In this document: in pieces, positions 53,463 through 62,091 of the stretch | Position numbering within the stretch: the first letter of the stretch is position 1 | Layout of the letters: each line of letters opens with the position of its first letter | Assembly (NCBI RefSeq): GCF_000719135.1 | Contig: NZ_JOEK01000016.1 | Coordinates: forward strand, 77,241 to 141,240 | From: Streptomyces avicenniae | GTDB lineage: Bacteria; Actinomycetota; Actinomycetes; Streptomycetales; Streptomycetaceae | Direction: 5' to 3' | DNA length: 64,000 nt | Made by a program: the position numbers and the translations under genes | The notes under the pieces: model-generated | What the model saw: only the letters and a program-made list of their open reading frames with translations | Databases searched by the model: none | Told to the model about the DNA's origin: nothing

Positions 53463-53644
53463 CGCTCCCCGAATGTGCTCGGAAGGGCGATCTGTTGTAC
53501 CGTGCTCACTGGCCGTTTGCGTACGCGCCCCCGGAGTCTTCTGGAGGAAGCGCTCAGCGGACCCCGCCTCCCGAGTTCAGGAAGCTCCCCCGCGCATCAG
53601 GCGGAGGCACTCGGTGGCAGACACGACATCCCCAAGGAGTACGT

Positions 53645-53935
53645 GTGTCGTCGCTCGACGCCGCAACGAAGAAGCAGATCATCGCCGAGTTCGCCACGCA
53701 GGAAGGCGACACCGGCTCCCCCGAGGTCCAGGTGGCGCTGCTGTCCCGCCGCATCTCGGACCTGACCGAGCACCTGAAGACCCACAAGCACGACCACCAC
53801 TCCCGCCGCGGCCTGCTGCTGCTGGTCGGCCAGCGCCGCCGCCTGCTCCAGTACCTGGCCCGCAAGGACATCCAGCGCTTCCGCGCGCTGGTCGAGCGCC
53901 TCGGCATCCGCCGTGGTGCGGCGGGCGCGAGGTAG
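53645..53935 (+). CDS. rpsO: 30S ribosomal protein S15
   Basis: 96 residues. It binds 16S rRNA early in 30S assembly. The whole S15 core is visible: [40 protein letters not shown] and [19 protein letters not shown] short streptomycete tail ([10 protein letters not shown]) follows. The GTG start has CAAGGAG ten bases upstream. It is co-transcribed in part with pnp through the structured gap that follows. Confidence 0.97.
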   Translation: MSSLDAATKKQIIAEFATQEGDTGSPEVQVALLSRRISDLTEHLKTHKHDHHSRRGLLLLVGQRRRLLQYLARKDIQRFRALVERLGIRRGAAGAR

Positions 53936-53944
53936 TAAGCGCAC

Positions 53945-53979
53945 AAGGGAGCGGCCACCGCTGGCGGGGCCGCTCCCTT
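53945..53979 (+). terminator. rpsO-pnp intergenic hairpin
   Basis: A perfect 12-bp stem (53945-53956 with 53968-53979) and 11-base loop begin nine bases after the rpsO stop. In S. coelicolor the rpsO-pnp gap carries a hairpin that is partly read through and cut by RNase III (recalled), and this looks like the counterpart. The rest of the 310-base gap holds two more 7-bp hairpins (54024-54042 and 54144-54160) and probably the pnp promoters. Confidence 0.7.
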
Positions 53980-54245
53980 CGCCGTATACCGGTGCGTACG
54001 GAACGCACACGGCACATCCCGGCGCCGGGCCCGATGCCCGGCTCCTTTGTAGGCTGGACCTGAACACACGGCTCAGACGTTCCAGCGAGACGACGCAGGA
54101 GGCGGAGCGCCTACCAGACCGTCGCCGGTCCTCGGTAGTGGCCCCCGGGCAGCGCCCGGGTGCTTCGATCGAAGGCCGGCTCGTCGGAGGTGCTCCACCC
54201 CACCCGCCCCCGCCGCAGGGGGCGCAGAAGAGGAGATATTACAAG

Positions 54246-56462
54246 GTGGAGAACGAGACCCACTACGCCGAGGCCGTCATCGACAACGGCACCTTCGGTA
54301 CCCGCACCATCCGCTTCGAGACCGGACGGCTCGCCCGTCAGGCGGCCGGGTCCGCGGTCGCCTACCTGGACGACGACACCATGGTGCTGTCGGCCACGAC
54401 CGCGTCGAAGCACCCCAAGGACCAGCTCGACTTCTTCCCCCTGACGGTGGACGTCGAGGAGCGCATGTACGCCGCCGGGAAGATCCCCGGCTCCTTCTTC
54501 CGCCGCGAGGGCCGGCCCTCCGAGGACGCGATCCTCACCTGCCGTCTCATCGACCGGCCGCTGCGCCCCTCGTTCCGCAAGGGCCTGCGCAACGAGATCC
54601 AGATCGTCGAGACGATCATGGCGCTCAACCCCGACCACCTGTACGACGTGGTCGCCATCAACGCCGCGTCCTGCTCCACGCAGCTCGCCGGCCTGCCGTT
54701 CTCCGGCCCCATCGGCGGCACCCGCGTCGCCCTGATCCGCGGCCAGTGGGTGGCGTTCCCGACGCACACCGAGCTGGAGGAGGCCGTCTTCGACATGGTC
54801 GTCGCCGGTCGCGTCCTGCCGGACGGCGACGTGGCGATCATGATGGTCGAGGCCGAGGCGACCGACCGCACCATCGAGCTGGTGAAGGGCGGCGCCACCG
54901 CGCCGACCGAGGAGGTCGTGGCCGCCGGTCTCGACGCCGCGAAGCCGTTCATCAAGGTCCTGTGCAAGGCCCAGTCCGACCTCGCCGCCAAGGCCGCCAA
55001 GCCGACCGGCGAGTTCCCGATCTTCCTCGACTTCCAGGACGACGTCCTGGAGGCCCTGAGCGCCGCCGTCCGCGACGACCTGGCGCAGGCCCTCACCATC
55101 GCGGGCAAGCAGGAGCGCGAGAGCGAGCTCGACCGCGTCAAGACGGTCGCCGCCGAGAAGCTGCTCCCGCAGTTCGAGGGCCGCGAGAAGGAGATCTCCG
55201 CCGCGTACCGCGCCCTGACCAAGCAGCTGGTCCGCGAGCGCGTCATCCGCGACAAGGTCCGCATCGACGGCCGCGGCGTCACGGACATCCGTACGCTCGC
55301 CGCCGAGGTCGAGGCCATCCCGCGCGTCCACGGCTCGGCGCTGTTCGAGCGCGGCGAGACGCAGATCCTCGGCGTCACCACGCTCAACATGCTCCGCATG
55401 GAGCAGCAGCTGGACACCCTCTCGCCGGTGACCCGCAAGCGCTACATGCACAACTACAACTTCCCGCCCTACTCCACCGGTGAGACCGGCCGCGTCGGCT
55501 CCCCGAAGCGCCGCGAGATCGGCCACGGCGCGCTGGCCGAGCGGGCGCTCTTCCCGGTCCTGCCGACCCGCGAGGAGTTCCCCTACGCGATCCGGCAGGT
55601 CTCCGAGGCCCTGGGCTCCAACGGCTCCACCTCCATGGGCTCCGTCTGCGCCTCCACGATGTCGCTGCTGAACGCCGGTGTGCCGCTGAAGGCGCCGGTC
55701 GCCGGTATCGCGATGGGCCTCATCTCCCAGGAGATCGAGGGCGAGACGCACTACGTGACGCTGACCGACATCCTCGGCGCCGAGGACGCGTTCGGCGACA
55801 TGGACTTCAAGGTCGCCGGCACCCGCCAGTTCGTCACCGCGCTCCAGCTGGACACCAAGCTGGACGGCATCCCCGCCTCCGTGCTGGCCGCCGCCCTGAA
55901 GCAGGCGCGCGACGCCCGGCTGCACATCCTCGACGTGATGAGCGAGGCGATCGACGTCCCGGACGAGATGTCGCCGAACGCGCCGCGCATCATCACCGTC
56001 AAGATCCCGGTGGACAAGATCGGCGAGGTCATCGGCCCCAAGGGCAAGATGATCAACCAGATCCAGGAGGACACCGGCGCCGACATCACCATCGAGGACG
56101 ACGGCACCATCTACATCGGTGCCGCCGACGGCCCGTCCGCCGAGGCCGCCCGCACGACGATCAACGGCATCGCGAACCCGACGATGCCCGAGGTCGGCGA
56201 GCGGTACCTGGGCACGGTCGTGAAGACCACGACGTTCGGCGCCTTCGTCTCCCTCCTGCCGGGCAAGGACGGACTGCTGCACATCTCGCAGATCCGCAAG
56301 CTCGCGGGCGGCAAGCGCGTCGAGAACGTGGACGACGTCCTCGGCGTCGGCCAGAAGGTCCAGGTCGAGATCGCAGAGATCGACCAGCGCGGCAAGCTGT
56401 CCCTCATCCCCGTCCTGGACGAAGAGGCGTCCGCCGACGGTGAGGACGGCGCCGACAAGTGA
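54246..56462 (+). CDS. pnp: Polyribonucleotide nucleotidyltransferase (PNPase)
   Basis: 738 residues. It is a phosphorolytic 3'-5' exonuclease that in Streptomyces also adds heteropolymeric 3' tails. The first RNase PH domain starts at [20 protein letters not shown]. The second, catalytic, RNase PH domain has [20 protein letters not shown] and [22 protein letters not shown] domain: [21 protein letters not shown]1 domain: [20 protein letters not shown]. The GTG start follows AGGAGATATTACAAG. The stop overlaps the next start (GTGA). RNase J lies in the same window. Confidence 0.97.
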   Translation: MENETHYAEAVIDNGTFGTRTIRFETGRLARQAAGSAVAYLDDDTMVLSATTASKHPKDQLDFFPLTVDVEERMYAAGKIPGSFFRREGRPSEDAILTCRLIDRPLRPSFRKGLRNEIQIVETIMALNPDHLYDVVAINAASCSTQLAGLPFSGPIGGTRVALIRGQWVAFPTHTELEEAVFDMVVAGRVLPDGDVAIMMVEAEATDRTIELVKGGATAPTEEVVAAGLDAAKPFIKVLCKAQSDLAAKAAKPTGEFPIFLDFQDDVLEALSAAVRDDLAQALTIAGKQERESELDRVKTVAAEKLLPQFEGREKEISAAYRALTKQLVRERVIRDKVRIDGRGVTDIRTLAAEVEAIPRVHGSALFERGETQILGVTTLNMLRMEQQLDTLSPVTRKRYMHNYNFPPYSTGETGRVGSPKRREIGHGALAERALFPVLPTREEFPYAIRQVSEALGSNGSTSMGSVCASTMSLLNAGVPLKAPVAGIAMGLISQEIEGETHYVTLTDILGAEDAFGDMDFKVAGTRQFVTALQLDTKLDGIPASVLAAALKQARDARLHILDVMSEAIDVPDEMSPNAPRIITVKIPVDKIGEVIGPKGKMINQIQEDTGADITIEDDGTIYIGAADGPSAEAARTTINGIANPTMPEVGERYLGTVVKTTTFGAFVSLLPGKDGLLHISQIRKLAGGKRVENVDDVLGVGQKVQVEIAEIDQRGKLSLIPVLDEEASADGEDGADK

Positions 56463-57829
56463 CGCGCACGTCAGCCAAGGCCACGGCCCGCCCCACCGCT
56501 CCGGTGGGGCGGGCCGTGCCCGGTCCGCGCCCCGCGGACGGCACCGCCGTCCGCAGGACGGTCCTCCCCGGCGGCCTGCGGGTCGTCACCGAGACCGTGC
56601 CCGGCGTACGGTCCGCCACGTTCGGCATCTGGGCGCGCGTCGGCTCCCGCGACGAGACCCCGGCCCTCGGGGGCGCCACGCACTACCTCGAACACCTGCT
56701 GTTCAAGGGCACGGAGCGGCGCAGCGCCCTCGACATCTCCGCGGCGATCGACGCGGTCGGCGGGGAGATGAACGCCTTCACCACGAAGGAGTTCACCTGC
56801 TACTACGCGCGGGTCCTCGACACGGACCTGCCGCTGGCCGTGGACATCGTCTGCGACATGCTCACCTCGTCCGTGATCGCCCCCGAGGAGGTGGACGCCG
56901 AGCGCGACGTCGTCCTGGAGGAGATCGCGATGACGGAGGACGACCCGAGCGACGGCGTCCACGACCTCTTCGCGTCCACCCTCTTCGGCGACACCCCGCT
57001 CGGCAGGCCGGTCCTCGGCACCGTCGAGACGGTGAACGCCCTCACCCGTGACCGCGTCGCCCGCTTCTACCGGCGGCACTACGACCCGACGCGCCTGGTC
57101 GTCACGGCGGCGGGCAACGTCACGCACGAGGACGTGACCGCCCGCGTCGCCGCCGCCTTCGACTCCGTCGGCGCCCTGGCCCGCACGCCGGACGCCGAGC
57201 CGGTCGGTCCGCGCGGGGGCCACCGTACGGTCCGCGCCGCGGGCAGGCTCGACGTCGTCACGCGCCCCACCGAGCAGGCCCACCTCATCCTCGGCATGCC
57301 GGGGCTGTCCCGCCACGACGAGCGCCGCTGGGCGCTCAACGTGCTGTCCACCGCGTTCGGCGGCGGGATGAGTTCGCGGCTCTTCCAGGAGATCCGCGAG
57401 AAGCGCGGCCTGGCGTACAACGTGTACTCCCACACGTCCGGCTACGCCGACTGCGGCCTCTTCGGCATCTACGCCGGGTGCCGTCCCGACCGGCTCGGGG
57501 ACGTCCTGGCGGTCTGCCGCGAGCAGCTCACCCGGGTCGCCGAGCACGGTCTCGACGACGAGGAGGTCCGCCGCGCCGTCGGGCAGCTCTCCGGATCCAC
57601 GGTGCTCGGCCTGGAGGACACCGGCTCGCTGATGCACCGGCTGGGCAAGAGCGAGTTGTGCTGGGGCGAGCAGTTGTCCGTGGACGCCATGCTGGAGCGC
57701 ATCGCCGCGGTCACCCCGGACGACGTGCGCGAGGTGGCGCGCGAGATCCTGGGGCAGCGTCCCTCGCTGGCCGTCATCGGCCCGGTGAAGGACCGCCAGG
57801 CGGCCCGGCTGCGGGACGCGGTGGCCTGA
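56459..57829 (+). CDS. M16 family zinc peptidase
   Basis: 456 residues if read from the GTG that overlaps the pnp stop. The inverted zinc motif H-x-x-E-H is in [13 protein letters not shown], and the third ligand Glu lies in [15 protein letters not shown]. The C-terminal half has the R/Y substrate pair region ([20 protein letters not shown]). It is probably cytoplasmic and coupled to pnp. The N-terminal ~30 residues are poorly conserved and overlap a perfect hairpin. In-frame GTGs at 56504 and 56516 are alternative starts, giving 441 or 437 residues. It is a relative of mitochondrial processing peptidase; the substrate is unknown. Confidence 0.88.
   Translation: MTRTSAKATARPTAPVGRAVPGPRPADGTAVRRTVLPGGLRVVTETVPGVRSATFGIWARVGSRDETPALGGATHYLEHLLFKGTERRSALDISAAIDAVGGEMNAFTTKEFTCYYARVLDTDLPLAVDIVCDMLTSSVIAPEEVDAERDVVLEEIAMTEDDPSDGVHDLFASTLFGDTPLGRPVLGTVETVNALTRDRVARFYRRHYDPTRLVVTAAGNVTHEDVTARVAAAFDSVGALARTPDAEPVGPRGGHRTVRAAGRLDVVTRPTEQAHLILGMPGLSRHDERRWALNVLSTAFGGGMSSRLFQEIREKRGLAYNVYSHTSGYADCGLFGIYAGCRPDRLGDVLAVCREQLTRVAEHGLDDEEVRRAVGQLSGSTVLGLEDTGSLMHRLGKSELCWGEQLSVDAMLERIAAVTPDDVREVAREILGQRPSLAVIGPVKDRQAARLRDAVA
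56482..56518 (+). terminator. Perfect hairpin just after pnp
   Basis: A 17-bp perfect stem (56482-56498 with 56502-56518) and CTC loop, 20 bases after the pnp stop and inside the annotated 5' end of the M16 peptidase gene. It is the natural candidate for the pnp 3' end or an attenuator. Confidence 0.65.
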
Positions 57830-57864
57830 CCCGCCGCCGCCCCCGGGCCGCCAGGCCCCGATGA

Positions 57865-58644
<780 letters not shown>

Positions 58645-58647
58645 CCG

Positions 58648-59115
58648 GTGCGCGCGAAGATCACCTACACCGTCCTGTGCGTCGTGCTCGTCGGCTACTT
58701 CCTGCTGGCCGGGCAGCGCGGGGTGGTCCTCGTCGCGCAGGGCACGTGGGTGACGGTGCCGTTCGGCGTGGCCGTGCTGGTGATGCCGCTGATCGGCGCC
58801 TGGTTCCTGTGGCGCAGCACCCGGTTCGCGCTGGACGCGAACCGGCTCGCCCGTGAGCTGGAGGCGGAGGGCGGGCTGCCGGTGGACGAGCTGGCGCGGA
58901 CGCCGAGCGGCCGTATCGACCGCGCGTCGGCCGACGCCGTCTTCGCCGCGCGTCAGGCCGAGACGGAGGCCGCGCCGGGCGACTGGCGCTGCTGGTTCCG
59001 GCTCGCCGTCGCCTACCACGACGCGCGGGACACCCCCCGGGCCCGCAAGGCGATGCAGCACGCCATCGCGCTGCACGCGGGAAGGGAGCCCGGCCTGTCC
59101 GGCCGGACTCCCTGA
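58648..59115 (+). CDS. Membrane protein with two N-terminal segments
   Basis: 155 residues, GTG start 3 bases after the dapB stop, so it is co-transcribed. Two membrane segments (about 6-25 YTVLCVVLVGYFLLAG and 38-57 VPFGVAVLVMPLIGAWFLW) precede a cytosolic helical part with WRCWFRLAVAYHDARDTPRA, RKAMQHAIAL, like a single TPR unit. The function is unknown. A hairpin overlaps its stop codon. Confidence 0.78.
   Translation: MRAKITYTVLCVVLVGYFLLAGQRGVVLVAQGTWVTVPFGVAVLVMPLIGAWFLWRSTRFALDANRLARELEAEGGLPVDELARTPSGRIDRASADAVFAARQAETEAAPGDWRCWFRLAVAYHDARDTPRARKAMQHAIALHAGREPGLSGRTP
59083..59113. terminator. Hairpin overlapping a stop codon
   Basis: AGGGAG (59083-59088) pairs with CTCCCT (59108-59113), and CCGGCC (59090-59095) with GGCCGG (59101-59106), with one mismatch between. 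It lies between convergent genes. Confidence 0.55.
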
Positions 59116-59134
59116 TCGCCGTGCCGCGAGCCCG

Positions 59135-59680
59135 TCAGCGGTGCTCGGCGGCCCACGCCTCGACGGTGTCGGCGGCGCGGTCGAACGACTGGGACCCGCC
59201 GAGGAAGTCGGCGTTGTGGTCCGTGAGCAGCGTGGGCAGCGGACCACCCTTGCGGCGCTCTATCAGGAGTGCCTGGCCCTGCACGCTGCGCGGCGTGCCC
59301 AGCCACTTCACGGGCTGCTGGACGGTGCTCACGCGGGAGATCTCGCGCCAGCGCAGCGTCCGGGTGCTGAGCAGGCCGACGCGGCGCAGGCCGCGCGGGC
59401 TGACCCAGATGCCGACGCGCAGGAGGCGCAGGGCCAGGGCGATGACGACCAGGGCGACGCAGACGGTCGCGCTCGCCCCGGAGGAGGGGCCCGCCATGCC
59501 GATGATCAGGGCGGATATCAGGATGTAGGCGGCTATGAGCAGCAGGAACGCCGCGAGAGCCACGCGCCAGGGGCCGAGCCGGTAGGGACGGCGCCAGAAG
59601 TCCTGACCGGAGTGCACGAGCGGCACGTCGGGGGCGCTGTGGTCGGATTCTCGGTCGGCCGTGAGGAAATGCAGGGGCAA
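59135..59680 (-). CDS. PH-domain-like membrane protein
   Basis: 181 residues from a TTG with GAGGA upstream. Two close membrane segments (about 39-61, VALAAFLLLIAAYILISALI, and 70-87) are followed by a beta-rich bacterial PH-type domain with GIWVSPRGLRRVGLLSTRTL and LRWREISRVSTVQQPVKWLG. Such proteins are common in actinomycetes and poorly characterised. It is a single gene between convergent and divergent neighbours. Confidence 0.75.
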   Translation of the reverse strand: MPLHFLTADRESDHSAPDVPLVHSGQDFWRRPYRLGPWRVALAAFLLLIAAYILISALIIGMAGPSSGASATVCVALVVIALALRLLRVGIWVSPRGLRRVGLLSTRTLRWREISRVSTVQQPVKWLGTPRSVQGQALLIERRKGGPLPTLLTDHNADFLGGSQSFDRAADTVEAWAAEHR

Positions 59681-59752
59681 AACGGAGTCCTCGTTCGTAT
59701 CACAGTCGGATTATCCGGGGGGACGGTGCTGTGAACGGTGAGGCTACCGCGC

Positions 59753-59956
59753 TCAGCCCTCGTGGGCTGCTTCCGGTGCCTGAGGGGTGTGCTGCCGCTC
59801 CACGTCGAGGGCGGGACGGCCCAGCAGCAGGGCCCCGGCGAGCGCCGCGGCGATGACCAGTCCGAGCAGCAGCCCGCCCAGGACCCGGCCCGCCGAGGGG
59901 CGGGGGCGGCGCGGCGGCTCGACGTTGCCGCGGAACTGCGTGTCCCGGTCCTCCAT
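59753..59956 (-). CDS. Small single-pass membrane protein
   Basis: 67 residues from the ATG with GAGGGGG eight bases upstream; an in-frame ATG at 59983 would add nine. A basic/proline N-terminus ([12 protein letters not shown]) precedes one membrane segment GGLLLGLVIAAALAGALLLG and a short outer tail. It is unrecognised. The sense of reading is supported by the ribosome site and the single clean hydrophobic helix, but small-gene calls are inherently weak. Confidence 0.55.
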   Translation of the reverse strand: MEDRDTQFRGNVEPPRRPRPSAGRVLGGLLLGLVIAAALAGALLLGRPALDVERQHTPQAPEAAHEG

Positions 59957-60136
59957 GGCGAGCACCCCCTCGTCGCGAATCATGCCATCCTATCAAGTGA
60001 AGAATCCGACTCAGGGGGAGAGGTCCCAATTCTCCCGGACGTCCCACTCTCCCCGTACGGTGGCCGCCCTCCACGGCACCGGCCCAGGCGCCTAGGGTGG
60101 TGCCCGCTCCGCCGTACATCCGGGAAGGACCCGCAG

Positions 60137-60859
60137 GTGACCGACACCCCCCGCTTCCGCAGCGACATGACCGTCGAGCTGGTCAAGCACAGCGCCGCCG
60201 ACACGGACGTCCTGTTCGCCGCCCGTGTCTCCACCGCGGGCGAGCAGTCCGTCGAGGAGATCGGGAAGGACCCCGCGCGGTCCAAGGGCCTCATCAACTT
60301 CCTCCTGCGTGACCGCCACGGCAGCCCCTTCGAGCACAACTCGATGACCTTCCTCGTCAGCGCGCCGCTCTTCGTCTTCCGCGAGTTCCACCGCCACCGC
60401 GTCGGGTGGTCCTACAACGAGGAGAGCGGGCGCTACCGGCAGCTTGAGCCCGTCTTCTACGTGCCGTCGGGCGACCGGAAGCTCGTCCAGGAGGGGCGCC
60501 CGGGCAAGTACGAGTTCGTCCCCGGCACGCCCGAACAGCACGCCCTCGTGAACAAGACCCTGGAGGACACCTACCGGCAGGCGTACGCCGCCTACCAGGA
60601 GATGCTGGCCGCGGGAGTCGCCCGTGAGGTCGCCCGCGCCGCCCTCCCCGTCGGCCTGTACTCCTCGATGTACGCCACCTGCAACGCCCGGTCGCTCATG
60701 CACTTCCTCGGTCTGCGCACGAAGGACGAGCGCGCCGCCGTGCCCTCGTTCCCGCAGCGCGAGATCGAGATGGTCGGGGAGCTGATGGAGGCCGCGTGGG
60801 CGCGGCTCATGCCCCTCACGCACGCGGCCTTCAACGCGAACGGCCGAGTGGCCCCCTGA
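60137..60859 (+). CDS. thyX: FAD-dependent thymidylate synthase
   Basis: 240 residues from a GTG. It methylates dUMP to dTMP with methylenetetrahydrofolate, NADPH and FAD. RDRHGSPFEHNSMTFLVSAP, FREFHRHRVGWSYNEESGRY (the ThyX signature, with one residue more than the textbook R-H-R-x7-S spacing, as I recall for other streptomycetes) and VAREVARAALPVGLYSSMYA are visible. C-terminal FPQREIEMVGELMEAAW follows. TAGGGT at 60093-60098 is a likely -10. It lies between dapB and dapA, as in other streptomycetes. Confidence 0.95.
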   Translation: MTDTPRFRSDMTVELVKHSAADTDVLFAARVSTAGEQSVEEIGKDPARSKGLINFLLRDRHGSPFEHNSMTFLVSAPLFVFREFHRHRVGWSYNEESGRYRQLEPVFYVPSGDRKLVQEGRPGKYEFVPGTPEQHALVNKTLEDTYRQAYAAYQEMLAAGVAREVARAALPVGLYSSMYATCNARSLMHFLGLRTKDERAAVPSFPQREIEMVGELMEAAWARLMPLTHAAFNANGRVAP

Positions 60860-60880
60860 CCGCCGACACCGGTCCGGCGG
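60860..60880 (+). terminator. Short hairpin after thyX
   Basis: CCGCCG (60860-60865) pairs with CGGCGG (60875-60880) across a 9-base loop that can itself pair, immediately after the stop codon. Confidence 0.4.
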
Positions 60881-60922
60881 CGGCGAGCAGGCGTGCCGAA
60901 AACCCGATTGAAGTGTCACGTA

Positions 60923-60952
60923 TTGCGACATTTCGTGAAGTTCATCTAGGGT
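60923..60952 (+). promoter_or_regulatory. Probable upstream dapA promoter
   Basis: TTGCGA (60923-60928) and TAGGGT (60947-60952) with an 18-base spacer form the best-looking vegetative promoter in the window. A transcript from here would have a ~100-base leader containing a hairpin (60963-61002). Confidence 0.55.
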
Positions 60953-61049
60953 GAAGAGACGGACCCGGCGCTGTCTGAACCCCCGAGCAGACGGTGCCGG
61001 GTTCTCCCCGATGCACGCCCCGATGGCCCCCGGCACGCTGAGCTGCGAG

Positions 61050-61055
61050 TAGCGT
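61050..61055 (+). promoter_or_regulatory. Possible second, leaderless dapA -10 box
   Basis: TAGCGT ends seven bases before the dapA ATG at 61063. With the promoter at 60923 it would give dapA two start sites, one leaderless. Confidence 0.4.
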
Positions 61056-61062
61056 GGAACCC

Positions 61063-61962
61063 ATGGCTCCGACCTCCACACCGCAGACCCCCTTCGGACG
61101 GGTCCTGACCGCCATGGTCACGCCATTCACGGCGGACGGCTCCCTCGACGTCGATGGCGCCCAGCGCCTCGCCGCCCACCTCGTGGACGCCGGCAACGAC
61201 GGCCTGATCGTCAACGGCACCACCGGCGAGTCCCCGACCACGAGCGACGCGGAGAAAACCCGGCTCCTCCGCGCCGTGGTCGAAGCGGTCGGCGACCGCG
61301 CCCACGTGGTCGCCGGGGTCGGCACCAACGACACCCGGCACAGCCTGGAGCTGGCCCGCGCCGCCGAGCAGGCGGGCGCCCACGGCCTCCTCACCGTCAC
61401 CCCGTACTACAACAAGCCCCCGCAGGAGGGCCTGTACCAGCACTTCACCGCGATCGCAGACGCCACGGGCCTGCCGGTGATGCTGTACGACATCCCCGGC
61501 CGCAGCGGCGTGCCGATCACGACCGAGACGATGGTCAGGCTCGCCGCCCACCCGCGTATCGTCGCCAACAAGGACGCCAAGGGCGACCTCGGCCGCGCCA
61601 GCTGGGCCATCGCCACGACAGGTCTCGCCTGGTACTCGGGCGACGACATGCTGAACCTCCCGCTGCTCTCGGTGGGCGCGGTCGGCGTCGTCTCGGTCGT
61701 CGGCCATCTGGTCACGCCCGAGCTGCGCGCCCTCATCGAGTCCTACACGAGCGGCGACGTCGCCAAGGCCACCGAGATCCACCAGAAGCTGCTGCCCGTC
61801 TTCACCGGCATGTTCCGCACCCAGGGCGTGATCACGACCAAGGCCGCCCTGGACCTGCTCGGTCTCCCCGGCGGCCCGCTGCGGCTGCCCCTTGTCGGCC
61901 TGAGCGCCGACGAGACCGCACAGCTCGGGCGCGATCTGGCCGCCGGCGGGGTACAGATCTGA
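61063..61962 (+). CDS. dapA: 4-hydroxy-tetrahydrodipicolinate synthase
   Basis: 299 residues. It condenses pyruvate with aspartate semialdehyde, the entry to lysine and diaminopimelate. It is a TIM barrel with LIVNGTTGESPTTSDAEK (substrate loop), TVTPYYNKPPQEGLYQHF (the catalytic-triad Tyr region), VMLYDIPGRSGV, and the Schiff-base lysine in RIVANKDAKGDLGRA. The start chosen is the ATG at 61063 (MAPTSTPQTPFGRVLTAMVT); an in-frame GTG 9 bases earlier is possible. It is followed by the RNase J gene in the same direction. Confidence 0.95.
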   Translation: MAPTSTPQTPFGRVLTAMVTPFTADGSLDVDGAQRLAAHLVDAGNDGLIVNGTTGESPTTSDAEKTRLLRAVVEAVGDRAHVVAGVGTNDTRHSLELARAAEQAGAHGLLTVTPYYNKPPQEGLYQHFTAIADATGLPVMLYDIPGRSGVPITTETMVRLAAHPRIVANKDAKGDLGRASWAIATTGLAWYSGDDMLNLPLLSVGAVGVVSVVGHLVTPELRALIESYTSGDVAKATEIHQKLLPVFTGMFRTQGVITTKAALDLLGLPGGPLRLPLVGLSADETAQLGRDLAAGGVQI

Positions 61963-61981
61963 CAACACACACGTTGCCCGA

Positions 61982-61999
61982 GGCGCGACAACGCGCGCC
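61982..61999 (+). terminator. Short hairpin after dapA
   Basis: GGCGCG (61982-61987) with CGCGCC (61994-61999), 6-base loop, 19 bases after the dapA stop. It is too short to be sure. Confidence 0.35.
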
Positions 62000-62036
62000 C
62001 AGGGTGATAACTGAATACCGACCCATGCATACAGAC

Positions 62037-62076
62037 ACGCGCGCCACCTGCCCCGTCACGGGCGTGCGGCGCGCGT
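62037..62076 (+). promoter_or_regulatory. Leader hairpin immediately before the RNase J ribosome site
   Basis: ACGCGCGCC (62037-62045) pairs perfectly with GGCGCGCGT (62068-62076), five bases before AGGAGAG. The loop can form an inner CCCG/CGGG pairing. It may influence mRNA stability or translation of the nuclease gene. Confidence 0.4.
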
Positions 62077-62091
62077 GGTCAGGAGAGTCCC

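Noticed and set aside
52379..53935. Arg/Pro-rich frame across eccD into rpsO
   Set aside because: It is out of frame with EccD, and the final part is simply the in-frame extension of rpsO upstream of its real start.
60392..60437. Apparent insertion in the ThyX signature (eight instead of seven residues between R-H-R and S)
   Set aside because: From memory, other streptomycete ThyX proteins have the same RHRVGWSYNEESGR spacing, so it is a lineage feature and not damage.
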